Source: Rhodospirillum sp.
GTDB lineage: Bacteria; Pseudomonadota; Alphaproteobacteria; Rhodospirillales; Rhodospirillaceae
Reading direction: 5' to 3'
Length of the DNA: 64,000 bases
NCBI GenBank assembly: GCA_021741145.1
Contig: JAIOYK010000026.1
Coordinates: 1 to 64,000 of the forward strand
Position numbers and translations under genes: made by a program. The notes under the pieces were generated by a model. The model was not told the DNA's origin. It did not search any database and saw only the letters and a list, made by a program, of their open reading frames with translations. Positions 29,024-39,352 of the stretch are shown one piece after another (the first letter of the stretch is position 1; each line of letters begins with the position of its first letter).

Positions 29024-29674
29024 ATGCCCGGTTTCGCCGAGTTCCCAAAGCTCCATGTCCTCGACCATCCGCTGATCCAGCACAAGCTGAGCTACATGCG
29101 GAACAAGGATACCTCGACCCGCACCTTCCGCATGCTGCTGAAGGAAATCGCCCTGCTGATGGGCTACGAGGTCACCCGCTCCCTGCCAATGACCACCGAG
29201 CGAATCGACACTCCCCTTGAGCCCATGGATGCCCCGGTCATCCGGGGCAAGAAGCTGGTGGTGGTCCCCATTCTGCGTGCGGGTCAGGGCATGGCCGACG
29301 GCTTGTTGGAACTGGTGCCCAGCGCCCGGGTCGGCCATATCGGGCTTTACCGGGACGAAGAAACGCACCAGCCCGTGGAATATCTGGTGAAGCTGCCCGA
29401 CCCCGCGGAGCGGATCTTCATCCTGGTCGACCCCATGCTCGCGACGGGCCATTCGGGCGCCCACGCGGCCACCGTACTCAAGCGCCATGGGGTGCCGGGG
29501 GAATCCATCCGCTTCATGGCCCTGGTCGCCGCGCCCGAAGGGGTGAAGACCTTCCAGGCCGCCCACCCGGACATCCCCATCTACGTGGCCAGCCTGGACC
29601 GCCAGTTGAACGAAAAGGCCTATATCTGCCCAGGCCTGGGCGACGCGGGCGACCGGCTGTTCGGCACCAAGTAG
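29024..29674 (+). CDS. upp: uracil phosphoribosyltransferase
   Basis: [41 protein letters not shown]...[11 protein letters not shown]...[17 protein letters not shown]. Confidence 0.95.
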   Translation: MPGFAEFPKLHVLDHPLIQHKLSYMRNKDTSTRTFRMLLKEIALLMGYEVTRSLPMTTERIDTPLEPMDAPVIRGKKLVVVPILRAGQGMADGLLELVPSARVGHIGLYRDEETHQPVEYLVKLPDPAERIFILVDPMLATGHSGAHAATVLKRHGVPGESIRFMALVAAPEGVKTFQAAHPDIPIYVASLDRQLNEKAYICPGLGDAGDRLFGTK

Positions 29675-29777
29675 AGCCTTTCACCGCCATCCGACAGAAT
29701 GCACTCGTTAACCGATAGCGGAAGAGTTTATCAGGGGAAGCCTTATCGTCCGAAATGTGGGCGAGGGCATCCTCCCC

Positions 29778-31013
29778 TCACTCCGCCGGGGAGGGCTCCA
29801 ATTCCGCCTTCTTCCGGGTCAGCGGGCTATCGGTGATCGGCAGATTGACCACCGCCGCGGCCACGCCCAACAGGGCCGACAGGATCCACATCAGGTCGAA
29901 ACTCCCGGTCATGTCGTAGATCACGCCCCCCAGCCAAGCGCCGAAGAAGGCGCCGATCTGGTGGGACAGCATGACAATTCCGAAAAGCGTGGCCATGTAT
30001 CGCGACCCGAAAATCTGCACGATGATCCCGCTGGTCGGCGGCACCGTCGACAGCCAGAGCAGCCCCAAGGCCCCACCGAACAGCAGGAAGGTCAGTTCCG
30101 TCTTCGGCGCGGCCATGAACACCAGGATCAGCACCGCGCGCAGACCATAGATAGCCGAAAGCAGCCATTTCTTGCGGTAGCGGTCCCCCAGGGCTCCAGC
30201 GGCGATCGTCCCCACCATGTTGAAGAGACCAACCACCGCCAATGTTCCCGCGGCCACGCCACCCGGCAAGCCGCAAGTCTGCACGAAGGTCGGCAGGTGG
30301 GTGGCGATGAAGGCGATGTGGAAGCCGCAGACGAAGAATCCCAGGGTCAGCAGACGGTAGCCGCCATGGCCGAAGGCCTCGCCCATGGCCGCGCCCAGGC
30401 TGGCGCTCTCGCCCTCGGCCGCCGCGCTGTCGGGGCGCCCGGCGAGCACCAAACCCAGGGGCACCATGATCAGGCTGATCGCCCCCATGGCCACCAGGGC
30501 ATCACTCCATCCCAGGGCCTGATTGAGGGCCTCCGTCGTCGGGGCCATGGTGAACTGGCCGAAGGACCCTCCGGCACTGACGATCCCCAGGGCAAGCCCT
30601 CGCCGCCGGGGCTCCACGAGGCGTCCGACCGCCCCCAGCACCACCGGGAAGGTGGTGAAGCCCACGCCCATGCCCAGCAACAGGCCGCCGGTGGCATGCA
30701 GGCCCCAAGGAGAGGTCACCCCCGCCATCAAGGCCAGGGACAGGCCATAGAGGAGGCCGCCAATGACCAGCACCCGCGCCGTTCCGAAGCGGTCGGCGAT
30801 CATCCCGGCGATGGGCGAGGCCAAGCCCCAAAGCAGGTTCTGGATGGCGAAGGCCAGACCGAAGGTCGTGGTGCTCCACCCCAGGTCCGCGGCCATATCC
30901 GGGATGAACAATCCCAGGGACTGCCGCACCCCAAGGTTCAGGGCGAGGATCAGTCCTCCGGCGACAATGACCAATGGGAAACCAGGGTGGAGGCCAAATG
31001 GGACGCGGCGCAT
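29778..31013 (-). CDS. MFS transporter
   Basis: 12-TM pattern, NLGVRQSLGLFIPDMAADLGWSTTTFGLAFAIQNLLWGLASPIAGMIADRFG. Confidence 0.88.
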   Translation of the reverse strand: MRRVPFGLHPGFPLVIVAGGLILALNLGVRQSLGLFIPDMAADLGWSTTTFGLAFAIQNLLWGLASPIAGMIADRFGTARVLVIGGLLYGLSLALMAGVTSPWGLHATGGLLLGMGVGFTTFPVVLGAVGRLVEPRRRGLALGIVSAGGSFGQFTMAPTTEALNQALGWSDALVAMGAISLIMVPLGLVLAGRPDSAAAEGESASLGAAMGEAFGHGGYRLLTLGFFVCGFHIAFIATHLPTFVQTCGLPGGVAAGTLAVVGLFNMVGTIAAGALGDRYRKKWLLSAIYGLRAVLILVFMAAPKTELTFLLFGGALGLLWLSTVPPTSGIIVQIFGSRYMATLFGIVMLSHQIGAFFGAWLGGVIYDMTGSFDLMWILSALLGVAAAVVNLPITDSPLTRKKAELEPSPAE

Positions 31014-31411
31014 GACAGTCTTCCCTGGATTGAACGGACAGAGATGTTAGGAATAGATCCTAACCGGACCGTCCCCGGAGAGGCGACTGAATCTTCCTGT
31101 GGGTGGCGGTGAGAATAATTAACTCCTCCCGCCCTTGGCCAGCCCCGCCACCGATAGAAACCCTCTGAAAAGCCAAGGACTCAAGGCGCGTCACGGGTCG
31201 CGCCACACGGGACGAAGGGGGACGGCCCGCTGTTCCTGGTCCTGCTTTTCCTTGGCCTGTTCTCCACCTTTGGCGCCGTGGCCCTGGCGGCGACGGTGAT
31301 GACCCTCGCCACGCCCGAAAAGGATCCCGAGGAAAACTAGCCAGATCGGGGCGAGGGGCTTATATGGGTGCGGACAGGCTCCCCCTCCCCCCCTTGAGTT
31401 CGCGAGACGCC

Positions 31412-32737
31412 ATGAACAATGACCCCCGCAAGGTCGGTATCGTCAGCCTGGGCTGCCCCAAGGCCCTGGTGGATTCCGAACGGATTCTCACCCGCCTGCG
31501 CGCCGAGGGCTACGAGGTCGCCCCCACCTACGAGGGCGCCCATGTGGTCATCGTAAACACCTGTGGCTTCCTGGATTCCGCCAAGGCCGAAAGCTTGGAG
31601 GCCATCGGCGAGGCGATGGAGCAAAACGGCAAGGTGATCGTCACCGGCTGCATGGGCGGGGACGAAGCCAATATCCGCGCCCACCATCCCGAAGTGTTGG
31701 CCGTCACCGGCCCCCACCAATACGAGCAGGTGGTCGCCGCCGTGCACGCGGCCGCGCCACCGTCCCACGATCCCCATACCTCGCTGGTGCCACCCCAGGG
31801 CATCCGCCTGACACCGCGCCATTACGCCTATCTGAAGATCTCCGAGGGCTGCGACCATTCCTGCTCCTTCTGCATCATTCCGGACCTGCGTGGCCCGCTC
31901 GCCAGCCGCCCGGTCGGGTCGGTCCTGGCCGAAGCCGAACGCCTCGCCGCCGCCGGGGTCAAGGAACTGCTGGTCATTAGCCAGGACACCAGCGCCTACG
32001 GGGTGGACCTGAAATACGCGCAAAGCGACTGGCGGGGCCGCCCCGTGACAGCCCGCATGACCGAACTCTGCGCGGCCCTGGGCGAGTTGGGCATCTGGAC
32101 CCGCCTCCATTACGTCTACCCCTATCCCCATGTGGACGAGATCTTCCCGCTGATGGCCGATGGCAAGGTCCTGCCCTACCTGGACATCCCCTTCCAGCAT
32201 GCCAGCCCCGGGATTCTGCGGGCCATGAAGCGCCCCGCGGCCCAGGAGAAGGTGCTCGACCGCATCAAGGCCTGGCGCGCCCAGGTGCCCGACCTGACGC
32301 TCCGCTCCACTTTCATCGTCGGTTTCCCCGGCGAAACCGAGGAGGACGTCCAGCGCCTGCTCGACTGGCTGGAGGAAGCCCAACTCGACCGGGTGGGCTG
32401 CTTCCAGTACGAAGCCGTCGAGGGCGCCAAGGCCAATGCCCTGGCCGATCCTGTTCCCGACGAACTCAAGGAAGAGCGCTGGCACCGCTTCATGGCCGCC
32501 CAACAGGCGATCAGTGAGAAGCGGCTGGCCGCCAAGGTGGGCAAGACCCTGCCGGTGATCGTCGACGAAGTGGACGAGGACGGCGCCATCTGCCGCACCC
32601 AGGGGGACGCGCCGGAGATCGACGGCAGCTTTTACCTCAACGGCGAGACCGGCGTCGCGCCCGGGGATATCGTCCTGGCCACCGTCGAGGAATCCGACGA
32701 ATACGACCTCTGGGGATCCCTCGCGGATGGCCGTTGA
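31412..32737 (+). CDS. rimO: ribosomal protein uS12 methylthiotransferase RimO
   Basis: [27 protein letters not shown] and [23 protein letters not shown]. Confidence 0.95.
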   Translation: MNNDPRKVGIVSLGCPKALVDSERILTRLRAEGYEVAPTYEGAHVVIVNTCGFLDSAKAESLEAIGEAMEQNGKVIVTGCMGGDEANIRAHHPEVLAVTGPHQYEQVVAAVHAAAPPSHDPHTSLVPPQGIRLTPRHYAYLKISEGCDHSCSFCIIPDLRGPLASRPVGSVLAEAERLAAAGVKELLVISQDTSAYGVDLKYAQSDWRGRPVTARMTELCAALGELGIWTRLHYVYPYPHVDEIFPLMADGKVLPYLDIPFQHASPGILRAMKRPAAQEKVLDRIKAWRAQVPDLTLRSTFIVGFPGETEEDVQRLLDWLEEAQLDRVGCFQYEAVEGAKANALADPVPDELKEERWHRFMAAQQAISEKRLAAKVGKTLPVIVDEVDEDGAICRTQGDAPEIDGSFYLNGETGVAPGDIVLATVEESDEYDLWGSLADGR

Positions 32738-33407
32738 CCCCGACAGGGTGGCCCTGGGTCTGCTTGCCGGAGGCGAGGGAAAGCGCCTGGGCGGAACCGC
32801 CAAGGGGCTGCTGATGCTCGCCGGCCGCCCGATGGCCCATTGGGCCCTGTCCGCCGTCGCGGGACGGATCGGCCCGCGCGCCATCTCCGTCCACGCCGAG
32901 GACCCCCAATGGGACCCCCTGGGCCTGCCCCAGGTGGTGGACTGGCCGGGTCCGCGCATGGGTCCCATCGCCGCCATCGCCGCCCTGCTGGAATGGGCCG
33001 AAGCCCAAGGGGCGGAGCGCCTGCTCACCCTGCCCGCGGATACTCCCTTTGTCCGAGCCGAAGCCATCGACCGCCTGTCCGCAGCCCTGGACGGCGCCTT
33101 CGGAACCAGGGATCCGGCGGAACTCCCGGTGGCCCTGCCGGTGTTCAAGAAGCGGCGGCACCATGCGCTCGCCCTTTGGCCCGTGGGGGGGCGCGCCGCG
33201 GCCGTGGCCGCCCGCGCTTGCCGGGAGGGCGGCGCCTCCCTAAAATCGATCTTCGAGGAAACGGGGGTTCTTCTGGTGGACTGTAACGATTTGGGACCGG
33301 AGGATCCGTTCCTGAACGTCAATACACCCGAGGAATTGGCCAAGGCCCGGACCCGGGCCACCACCCAGGTCGCCCGATCCCTCGTCCCCGACTCGCGAAA
33401 GCTGTGA
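32727..33407 (+). CDS. mobA: molybdenum cofactor guanylyltransferase
   Basis: [31 protein letters not shown]; adjacent to moaCDE. Confidence 0.88.
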   Translation: MAVDPDRVALGLLAGGEGKRLGGTAKGLLMLAGRPMAHWALSAVAGRIGPRAISVHAEDPQWDPLGLPQVVDWPGPRMGPIAAIAALLEWAEAQGAERLLTLPADTPFVRAEAIDRLSAALDGAFGTRDPAELPVALPVFKKRRHHALALWPVGGRAAAVAARACREGGASLKSIFEETGVLLVDCNDLGPEDPFLNVNTPEELAKARTRATTQVARSLVPDSRKL

Positions 33408-33425
33408 ACCCGAAAGCCCCAAAAA

Positions 33426-33935
33426 ATGACCGATCCCCTTCCCAAAACTCCGGCACCCACCGATGGCCTGACGCATTTCGACGGTTTGGGTAACGCGGTC
33501 ATGGTCGACGTCTCGGCCAAGGGCGAAACGGACCGTGTGGCCGTGGCCAAGGGCGCGGTGGAGATGGCGCCGGAAACCCTGCGGCTGATCATGGACCGGG
33601 GCTTGAAGAAGGGCGACGTGCTGACCGTGGCCCAACTGGCCGGAATCATGGGGGCCAAACGGACGCCGGATCTGATCCCGCTCTGCCATCCCTTGGCCCT
33701 GACCAAGGTCACCGTGGACCTGACCCCCGACCCCGAAACCAACCGGGTCGAGATCACGGCCACTTGTCGCCTGAAAGGGCGGACGGGGGTGGAGATGGAG
33801 GCCCTGACCGCGGTGAGCGTGGCCGGGCTGACCGTTTATGACATGTGCAAGGCCGTGGACAAGGGCATGCGCCTGACAGATATCCGCGTGGTTTCCAAAA
33901 GCGGCGGAAAATCCGGCGATTGGACCGCCGCCTGA
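33426..33935 (+). CDS. moaC: cyclic pyranopterin monophosphate synthase
   Basis: [67 protein letters not shown]. Confidence 0.95.
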   Translation: MTDPLPKTPAPTDGLTHFDGLGNAVMVDVSAKGETDRVAVAKGAVEMAPETLRLIMDRGLKKGDVLTVAQLAGIMGAKRTPDLIPLCHPLALTKVTVDLTPDPETNRVEITATCRLKGRTGVEMEALTAVSVAGLTVYDMCKAVDKGMRLTDIRVVSKSGGKSGDWTAA

Positions 33936-34000
33936 GCCGGGAGCGGAGCGATCCACCCGGAGCGATCCGCCGCGGGATATTTTATAAAAAGGACTCCTCC

Positions 34001-34252
34001 ATGAAGGTGCTGTATTTCGCCTGGGTTCGAGAAAAGGTCGGCCTGGACATCGAGGAGGTTTCACCCCCCGACACCGTCTTGACGGTGGGTGACCTCGCCG
34101 CCTGGCTTTCCACGCGCAGCCCGGGACACAAGGACGGACTGAGTGATCTCTCCCGCTTACGGGCCGCGGTGGACCAGGATTTGGCCCAACCCGACAGCCC
34201 CGTCACCGGGGTCGCCGAGGTCGCCTTCTTCCCCCCCATGACCGGAGGCTGA
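34001..34252 (+). CDS. moaD: molybdopterin synthase sulfur carrier subunit
   Basis: MKVLYFAWVREKVGLD... VAEVAFFPPMTGG C-terminal GG. Confidence 0.92.
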   Translation: MKVLYFAWVREKVGLDIEEVSPPDTVLTVGDLAAWLSTRSPGHKDGLSDLSRLRAAVDQDLAQPDSPVTGVAEVAFFPPMTGG

Positions 34253-34256
34253 TCCC

Positions 34257-34730
34257 ATGGTCGTGCGCGTTCAGGCCGAGGACTTCGACAGCGGCGCCGA
34301 AATCGCCGCCTTCGAACGCGACGCCGCCCTGGCGGGGGCGGGCGCGGTGGCGACCTTCACCGGGCTGGTCCGCGGACGGGACGGCGCCGATGGACCGGCC
34401 ATCGGCGCCATGACCCTGGAGCACTATCCGGGCATGACCGAACGCCAGCTCGAGGCCATCGAGGCCCAGGCCCGCGACCGCTGGCCCCTGACCGGGACGC
34501 TGATTATCCACCGCCATGGCCGCCTGGAACCGGGCGCCCGTATTGTTTTGGTCTGCGCCGCGTCCAGTCACCGGGAATCGGCCTTCGAGGCCTGCGCCTT
34601 CCTCATGGACTGGCTGAAAACCAAGGCTCCTTTCTGGAAACGGGAAGAGACCCCCGAAGGGGACCGCTGGGTCGCGGCCAAGGCAAGCGACGACGCCCGC
34701 GCCCGGGCCTGGGTCCCTCCCAAATCCTGA
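34257..34730 (+). CDS. moaE: molybdopterin synthase catalytic subunit
   Basis: GAVATFTGLVRG...MTLEHYPGMTERQLEAI...IIHRHGRLEPGARIVLVCAASSHRESAFEACAFLMDWLKTKAPFWKRE. Confidence 0.95.
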   Translation: MVVRVQAEDFDSGAEIAAFERDAALAGAGAVATFTGLVRGRDGADGPAIGAMTLEHYPGMTERQLEAIEAQARDRWPLTGTLIIHRHGRLEPGARIVLVCAASSHRESAFEACAFLMDWLKTKAPFWKREETPEGDRWVAAKASDDARARAWVPPKS

Positions 34731-34799
34731 TCCAGCGCGGTTCGCCACCGGTGACGAAATCCCCAATCATACAAACCACTCACCGATACCAAGATATCG

Positions 34800-35582
34800 T
34801 CACCCCGCCGCGGGATCGAGCGCGGTCGAACCCCTTCCAAAGCGGGCCTGATGGAGGGCGACCGCGTCCGCCCCGCCCGGAAAATGGAGCTGGCCGGACG
34901 GATCGTTGACGGCCGCCCAGACAGCATCGGCGACATCCGTCTCCTTCGTCGTCAACGCGGGGTTGGCGTAGGTTTCAAAGATCGGCGCGGCGAAAGCGGC
35001 ATAGGCCGAGGGAATCAAGTCCTCGACACGGAGGGTGGTGTTCCGCGCGAAGCGGGTCGTCGGCGCATATCCCGGCTCCACCAGCTTCACGCGAATATCG
35101 AAGGGGCCGAGTTCATGGGCGAGCGAGCCGGTGAAGCCTTCGATGGCCTGCTTGCTGGCGGTATAGGCCGCCGCCAGCGGCATCGCCGCGAGCGTGACGC
35201 TGGATGTCACGTTGACGATAACGCCTGATCGACGCGCGCGCATCCGCGGAATGACCGCCTGACACATCGCCATGACCCCGAAGGTGTTGGTGTCGAACAC
35301 CTTGCGAATGTGCGACAGCGGCGTGGCTTCGAACGCGCCGACGACACCGATTCCCGCGTTGTTGACCAATACGTCGATCGGGCCGGCGGCCTCGACCGCC
35401 ACCGCGATGCTCTCCTCGCTTGTCACGTCGAGCGGCAGGATGCGCAGATTCTCCGAACTCGGGAGAACGTCGGCATTGGGTCCGCGCATCGTGGCGATCA
35501 CGGTCCAACCCTTGGCCAGGAAGTGGCGCGCCGTCTCCAGGCCGTAGCCCGAGGATGTGCCGGTAATCAGGATCGTTTGCAT
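34800..35582 (-). CDS. SDR family oxidoreductase
   Basis: ILITGTSSGYGLETARHFLAKGW, VNNAGIGVVGAFE, YTASKQAIEG; start trimmed to ATG 35582. Confidence 0.9.
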   Translation of the reverse strand: MQTILITGTSSGYGLETARHFLAKGWTVIATMRGPNADVLPSSENLRILPLDVTSEESIAVAVEAAGPIDVLVNNAGIGVVGAFEATPLSHIRKVFDTNTFGVMAMCQAVIPRMRARRSGVIVNVTSSVTLAAMPLAAAYTASKQAIEGFTGSLAHELGPFDIRVKLVEPGYAPTTRFARNTTLRVEDLIPSAYAAFAAPIFETYANPALTTKETDVADAVWAAVNDPSGQLHFPGGADAVALHQARFGRGSTALDPAAG

Positions 35583-35741
35583 GGGTACCTCCATCTGTTT
35601 CCGAAGGCCCCTTGTTAACCTCAATGGACAGGACGATCCATAATTCACAGTCCAATATTGCTTTCCAACTATCCATATCGACGCCATGGCGATAGGATCA
35701 TCCCTTGGCTTCGACCGCGTTCTAAAGAGGTGAGCGACCCA

Positions 35742-36461
35742 ATGCCAACGACGTCACGGACGCGGCCAATCGATGCTGTCCTGCTCGATATGGACGGAAC
35801 GATCCTCAACTCGATCAAGGTGGCCGAGCGCATATGGCGTGCGTGGGCGGAACGGCATGGCCTCGACGTCGAGGCCTTCCTGCCAACGATCCACGGTGTT
35901 CAATCGATAGAGACGATCCGACGGGTTGGCCTTGTGGGGATCGATCCGCGGATTGAAGCCGCCGCGATCACGAAAGCTGAAATGGAGCATGTCGAGGGGA
36001 TCGAGGAGATCGTCGGCGCGACGGCGTTCCTCGCCGCGCTTCCTGACCAGCGATGGGGGATCGTGACGTCGGCGCCCCGGGCGTTGGCCCTGCGCCGGAT
36101 CAGGGCCGCCGGACTGCCAACTCCACCGCTGCTGATCGCTGCCGAAGACGTTGATCACGGGAAGCCGGCACCGGACTGCTTCCTGCTCGCGGCCGAAAAA
36201 CTCGGAACGCATGGAGACCGCTGCCTCGTGATAGAGGATTCCGTGGCTGGAATCGCCGCCGCGGAAAGCGCCGGGGCGACGGTGCTGGTTGTCACCGCGA
36301 CACACGACAGGCCGGTGGATATCCCGCATCCGGCGATACGGGACTATCGCGACCTCGCCGTCGAACGTCTGCCCGATGGCGCCATCTCGATTGGCCATGC
36401 CCAAGAGGCCGATAGCCCGCGGACCCGATTATCCTGCATTTTACGAGCGACAGCGCCGTAG
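35742..36461 (+). CDS. HAD-superfamily sugar-phosphatase-like hydrolase
   Basis: AVLLDMDGTILNSIKVAERIWRAW...HGKPAPDCFLLAAEKLG...VIEDSVAGIAAAESAGA. Confidence 0.88.
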   Translation: MPTTSRTRPIDAVLLDMDGTILNSIKVAERIWRAWAERHGLDVEAFLPTIHGVQSIETIRRVGLVGIDPRIEAAAITKAEMEHVEGIEEIVGATAFLAALPDQRWGIVTSAPRALALRRIRAAGLPTPPLLIAAEDVDHGKPAPDCFLLAAEKLGTHGDRCLVIEDSVAGIAAAESAGATVLVVTATHDRPVDIPHPAIRDYRDLAVERLPDGAISIGHAQEADSPRTRLSCILRATAP

Positions 36462-36562
36462 GCGCCACCACGGGACAAGAGGCATCGGGTCCAGCCCATG
36501 TCTCTTGGTATTGGAGAGGAAAGGGGTATGGAAAATCGGTACTCATCTTGCCTCATTCCGCT

Positions 36563-37501
36563 CTACGTGGGTTCGGCAGCCGCATGCATCCGAGCGAACT
36601 TTCCAGGTGGGCAACCCAACCGCTTGCGAAACGCCGTACTGAAGGCACTCGCGGATTCATAGCCAATCTCGTCGGCGATCCCATCCAGAGTCTTCGTCCC
36701 GCGCAATAGGGACTCTTTCGCGAGCGCCATCCGCCACCGGGCAAGATACTCGATCGGTCCGCAGCCGAGGACCTCGCCGAAGCGCGCGGCGAAGGCAGAG
36801 CGGGACTGCCCCGCGACCTTCGCCAAGCCCGCGACCGTCCAATTGGCCCGGACATCAGCGTGCATCGCGCCAAGAACACGGGCGAGGGCCGGATCGTGCA
36901 TACCCCTGAGAAGCCCGGCCTGGGTGTCGGCGGGTGCCATGCCGCGCCAGCGAAGGGCTTCGACAAGCAGGACCTCGAGCATACGCCGGAGGATCATTTC
37001 CCTACCGGGTTCGTCGCCGTCACATTCCTCCACGATGAGTTCGATCACTTGGCCGAGCCGTGTCGAACGCCCCTCCGAGGCGGGGATGTGGATCATGCGT
37101 GGAAGCAAGGCGAGTAGCAGCGGCGCGTTCACCGGTTCGATACGGAAGGTTCCGCCCAATGATTCGAAATCCGCTTCTCCCTCCCGCTCACCGTGGCGGA
37201 CCGGCTTGTCCATCGGATCGCGCGGTTCACATGCAACATCCAAATGGCTGCTCAACGTGAATGCTGGTGTGGACGGAAGGAGAAGGAAGGCACCTTGCCG
37301 CAAGCTCAACGGCTCTTGCCCCGCCAAGGAAATCCAGCATTCACCCTTCAGAATAATCGTGAAGCCGGGGGCGTCGTGGGCCGCGTAGCCGACACCCCAA
37401 CGGCCCCGCCCGGTAATGGGCTTGGAGATGGCGGTATTCGGTCGGAGCAACGCTATGACATCACTAAGCGGATCCAAGTTGGACGTTCCATAATCCATCA
37501 A
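36563..37501 (-). CDS. AraC family regulator with AraC-binding-like (cupin_6) N-terminus
   Basis: WTVAGLAKVAGQSRSAFAARFGEVLGCGPIEYLARWRMALAKESLL... IADEIGYESASAFSTAFRKRLGCPPGKF. Confidence 0.92.
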   Translation of the reverse strand: MMDYGTSNLDPLSDVIALLRPNTAISKPITGRGRWGVGYAAHDAPGFTIILKGECWISLAGQEPLSLRQGAFLLLPSTPAFTLSSHLDVACEPRDPMDKPVRHGEREGEADFESLGGTFRIEPVNAPLLLALLPRMIHIPASEGRSTRLGQVIELIVEECDGDEPGREMILRRMLEVLLVEALRWRGMAPADTQAGLLRGMHDPALARVLGAMHADVRANWTVAGLAKVAGQSRSAFAARFGEVLGCGPIEYLARWRMALAKESLLRGTKTLDGIADEIGYESASAFSTAFRKRLGCPPGKFARMHAAAEPT

Positions 37502-37818
37502 CGACTAAAGCTTATGCCACGTCCCAACCCGCTCGTCCAGCGCATCGGACGGGTGTCCTCATCAGGCAAGCCTCCTCGGATCTCGCGATGGGTGAACCAG
37601 GGCTATTTCGTAGGAAAACGGGATCTCGCCACGATCGACCCGTTCGAAGGTCCCGGCGGCCAGCGCGCCATCCACGCGTGGCCCCCTCGGACTCGTCCGT
37701 GGACAAAAGCAACGTGATCCCCGTCGGTTCGGTCCATTCGTCGAGATCCAAGGGAAGGCTCCTCCCCATTCAGACAAAAATGATCGCGCCCACCCCATAC
37801 TTCGCGCTAGAAAAGCCT

Positions 37819-37862
37819 GTCTGTTTGTTCTAGCTTAAAGTATGTCACAATGACAAACAGAC
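37819..37862. promoter_or_regulatory. nested inverted repeats upstream of tetR gene (operator candidate)
   Basis: GTCTGTTTGT (37819-37828) / ACAAACAGAC (37853-37862) enclosing TGTCA-CAA-TGACA (37843-37855). Confidence 0.6.
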
Positions 37863-37934
37863 CTAAAGGTGGCGCATATTGGAAAAGGCGACAATAGCCT
37901 TTGAGCCACGCACACGGACCATGGGAGCGAGTCG

Positions 37935-38516
37935 GTGCAGTCGAAACCAAGAGAACGTTTGATCGAGACGTCCCTCCGTCTCTTTTCCACGCATGGATTT
38001 CACGCCACGGGCATTGATCGCATCCTCGCGGAGGCTGGCGTCGCGAAGATGACCCTGTACAGGCACTTCCGATCCAAGGATGAGTTGATTCTCGCCGCCC
38101 TAGACCGGTACGAGACAATTTTCCGCGCATGGTTGGAGGGGGTATTACGCCATTCGGACCGGCCACCGGATCAACGAATCCTCGATCTGTTCGATAAGCT
38201 GTCCGCGTGGTTCGGGGCGAGTACCCTGAGGGAGCTGACTTTCCAGGGCAGCATGTTGACCAATGCCGCGGCGGAATTCGGTCAACCGGGCCATCCGGTT
38301 CACGACGCTGTCGCCGCCCATGTGCGTGGCCTGTCGTCGATCCTGGAAGACACGGTGAGCGAGGCTGGCTTACCCGCGAACCTGTCCAACCGACTGGTGG
38401 TAACCATGTTCGGCGCCGTTCTCCTGGCACAGGTTTACCGGGATCCCAGGGTCTTCCAGGATGCACGCCTTACCGTTAGCGCCATCCTTCGCGAGACCGC
38501 CCCCGTTCCCGCCTGA
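37935..38516 (+). CDS. TetR family transcriptional regulator
   Basis: RERLIETSLRLFSTHGFHATGIDRILAEAGVAKMTLYRHFRSKDELILAAL. Confidence 0.92.
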   Translation: MQSKPRERLIETSLRLFSTHGFHATGIDRILAEAGVAKMTLYRHFRSKDELILAALDRYETIFRAWLEGVLRHSDRPPDQRILDLFDKLSAWFGASTLRELTFQGSMLTNAAAEFGQPGHPVHDAVAAHVRGLSSILEDTVSEAGLPANLSNRLVVTMFGAVLLAQVYRDPRVFQDARLTVSAILRETAPVPA

Positions 38517-38589
38517 CTGGCGCGCATGGCCACCGTCCACCCGACGAAACATCCCCGCTTCCGATGAACACCGGAAGCGGGATTGGGTC

Positions 38590-38850
38590 CTATTCCTTGC
38601 GCTTCTCCACGACATCGAAGGTGGCATTCAGATCCATGTCGTATTGCCCATCGGCGCAAAAGACATCATCCAACTCATAGCCATCACCCTCGGCCTCGAC
38701 ATTGTCGGGGTCGACCTCGCAGTGCATCTCGGCGAGCTTGGCCGAAATCGCGGCCTGGGTCTCCGCGGAGACTTCCCCGGCCATAGCCGGAGAAACCATC
38801 AAGACGAGGAGCCCAACGGACACCGCCATCCCTTGCATGGTCTTTTTCAT
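38590..38850 (-). CDS. small secreted PepSY-like protein
   Basis: Signal peptide MKKTMQGMAVSVGLLVLMVSPAMAGE, then acidic PepSY-like region with a Cys pair. Confidence 0.6.
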   Translation of the reverse strand: MKKTMQGMAVSVGLLVLMVSPAMAGEVSAETQAAISAKLAEMHCEVDPDNVEAEGDGYELDDVFCADGQYDMDLNATFDVVEKRKE

Positions 38851-38881
38851 CACATCCCTGTTCCTTTTTTGTGACTTGCTC

Positions 38882-39352
38882 TTACTGAATTTGAATGACA
38901 ACCCGCTGATCCGCGCCGGACGTCCCGGGGATATAAAGATCGTGGGTTCCCGGCTTGATGGCGATAAAGGACAATTCGGCGGTCCCTTCTCCATCGAATT
39001 CCAGGGAGTCGACGGCCATGGGCCGGACCTCGATATCATTGATAACGATCTCGTTCATCCAGATGGCTCGGAAAAAGCTTGGCCCGGTGATCCCCAGTTC
39101 AGCCGACCCATCCGCGGTTATTTGCAACTTATAATAAGCTCCGGATTGCAGTGTGATCGGCCCTTCCCCATCGTACAACGGCTTGCCGGAAGCCAAGGTC
39201 AGGTGAATTTCCTCCCCCCGATTGCACTTGGCCAACAGCCCCGCGAATCCCAATTTATCGCAAAGTGGCGCGGCCGAAGCCGAACCGGCGATCAGGCTCG
39301 CCGCAAGGGCCAAAAGCAGTACCCTCGTTCCCGTCATGTGCACCCTCCCCAT
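38882..39352 (-). CDS. secreted protein with cupredoxin-like beta-sandwich pattern
   Basis: Signal peptide ...LLLALAASLIAGSASA; SLEFDGEGTAELSFIAIKPGTHDLYIPG resembles cupredoxin-like C-terminal pattern. Confidence 0.55.
   Translation of the reverse strand: MGRVHMTGTRVLLLALAASLIAGSASAAPLCDKLGFAGLLAKCNRGEEIHLTLASGKPLYDGEGPITLQSGAYYKLQITADGSAELGITGPSFFRAIWMNEIVINDIEVRPMAVDSLEFDGEGTAELSFIAIKPGTHDLYIPGTSGADQRVVIQIQ

Noticed and set aside
31337-33763. 808-aa minus-strand ORF
   Set aside because: Antisense to rimO, mobA and moaC; no recognisable family
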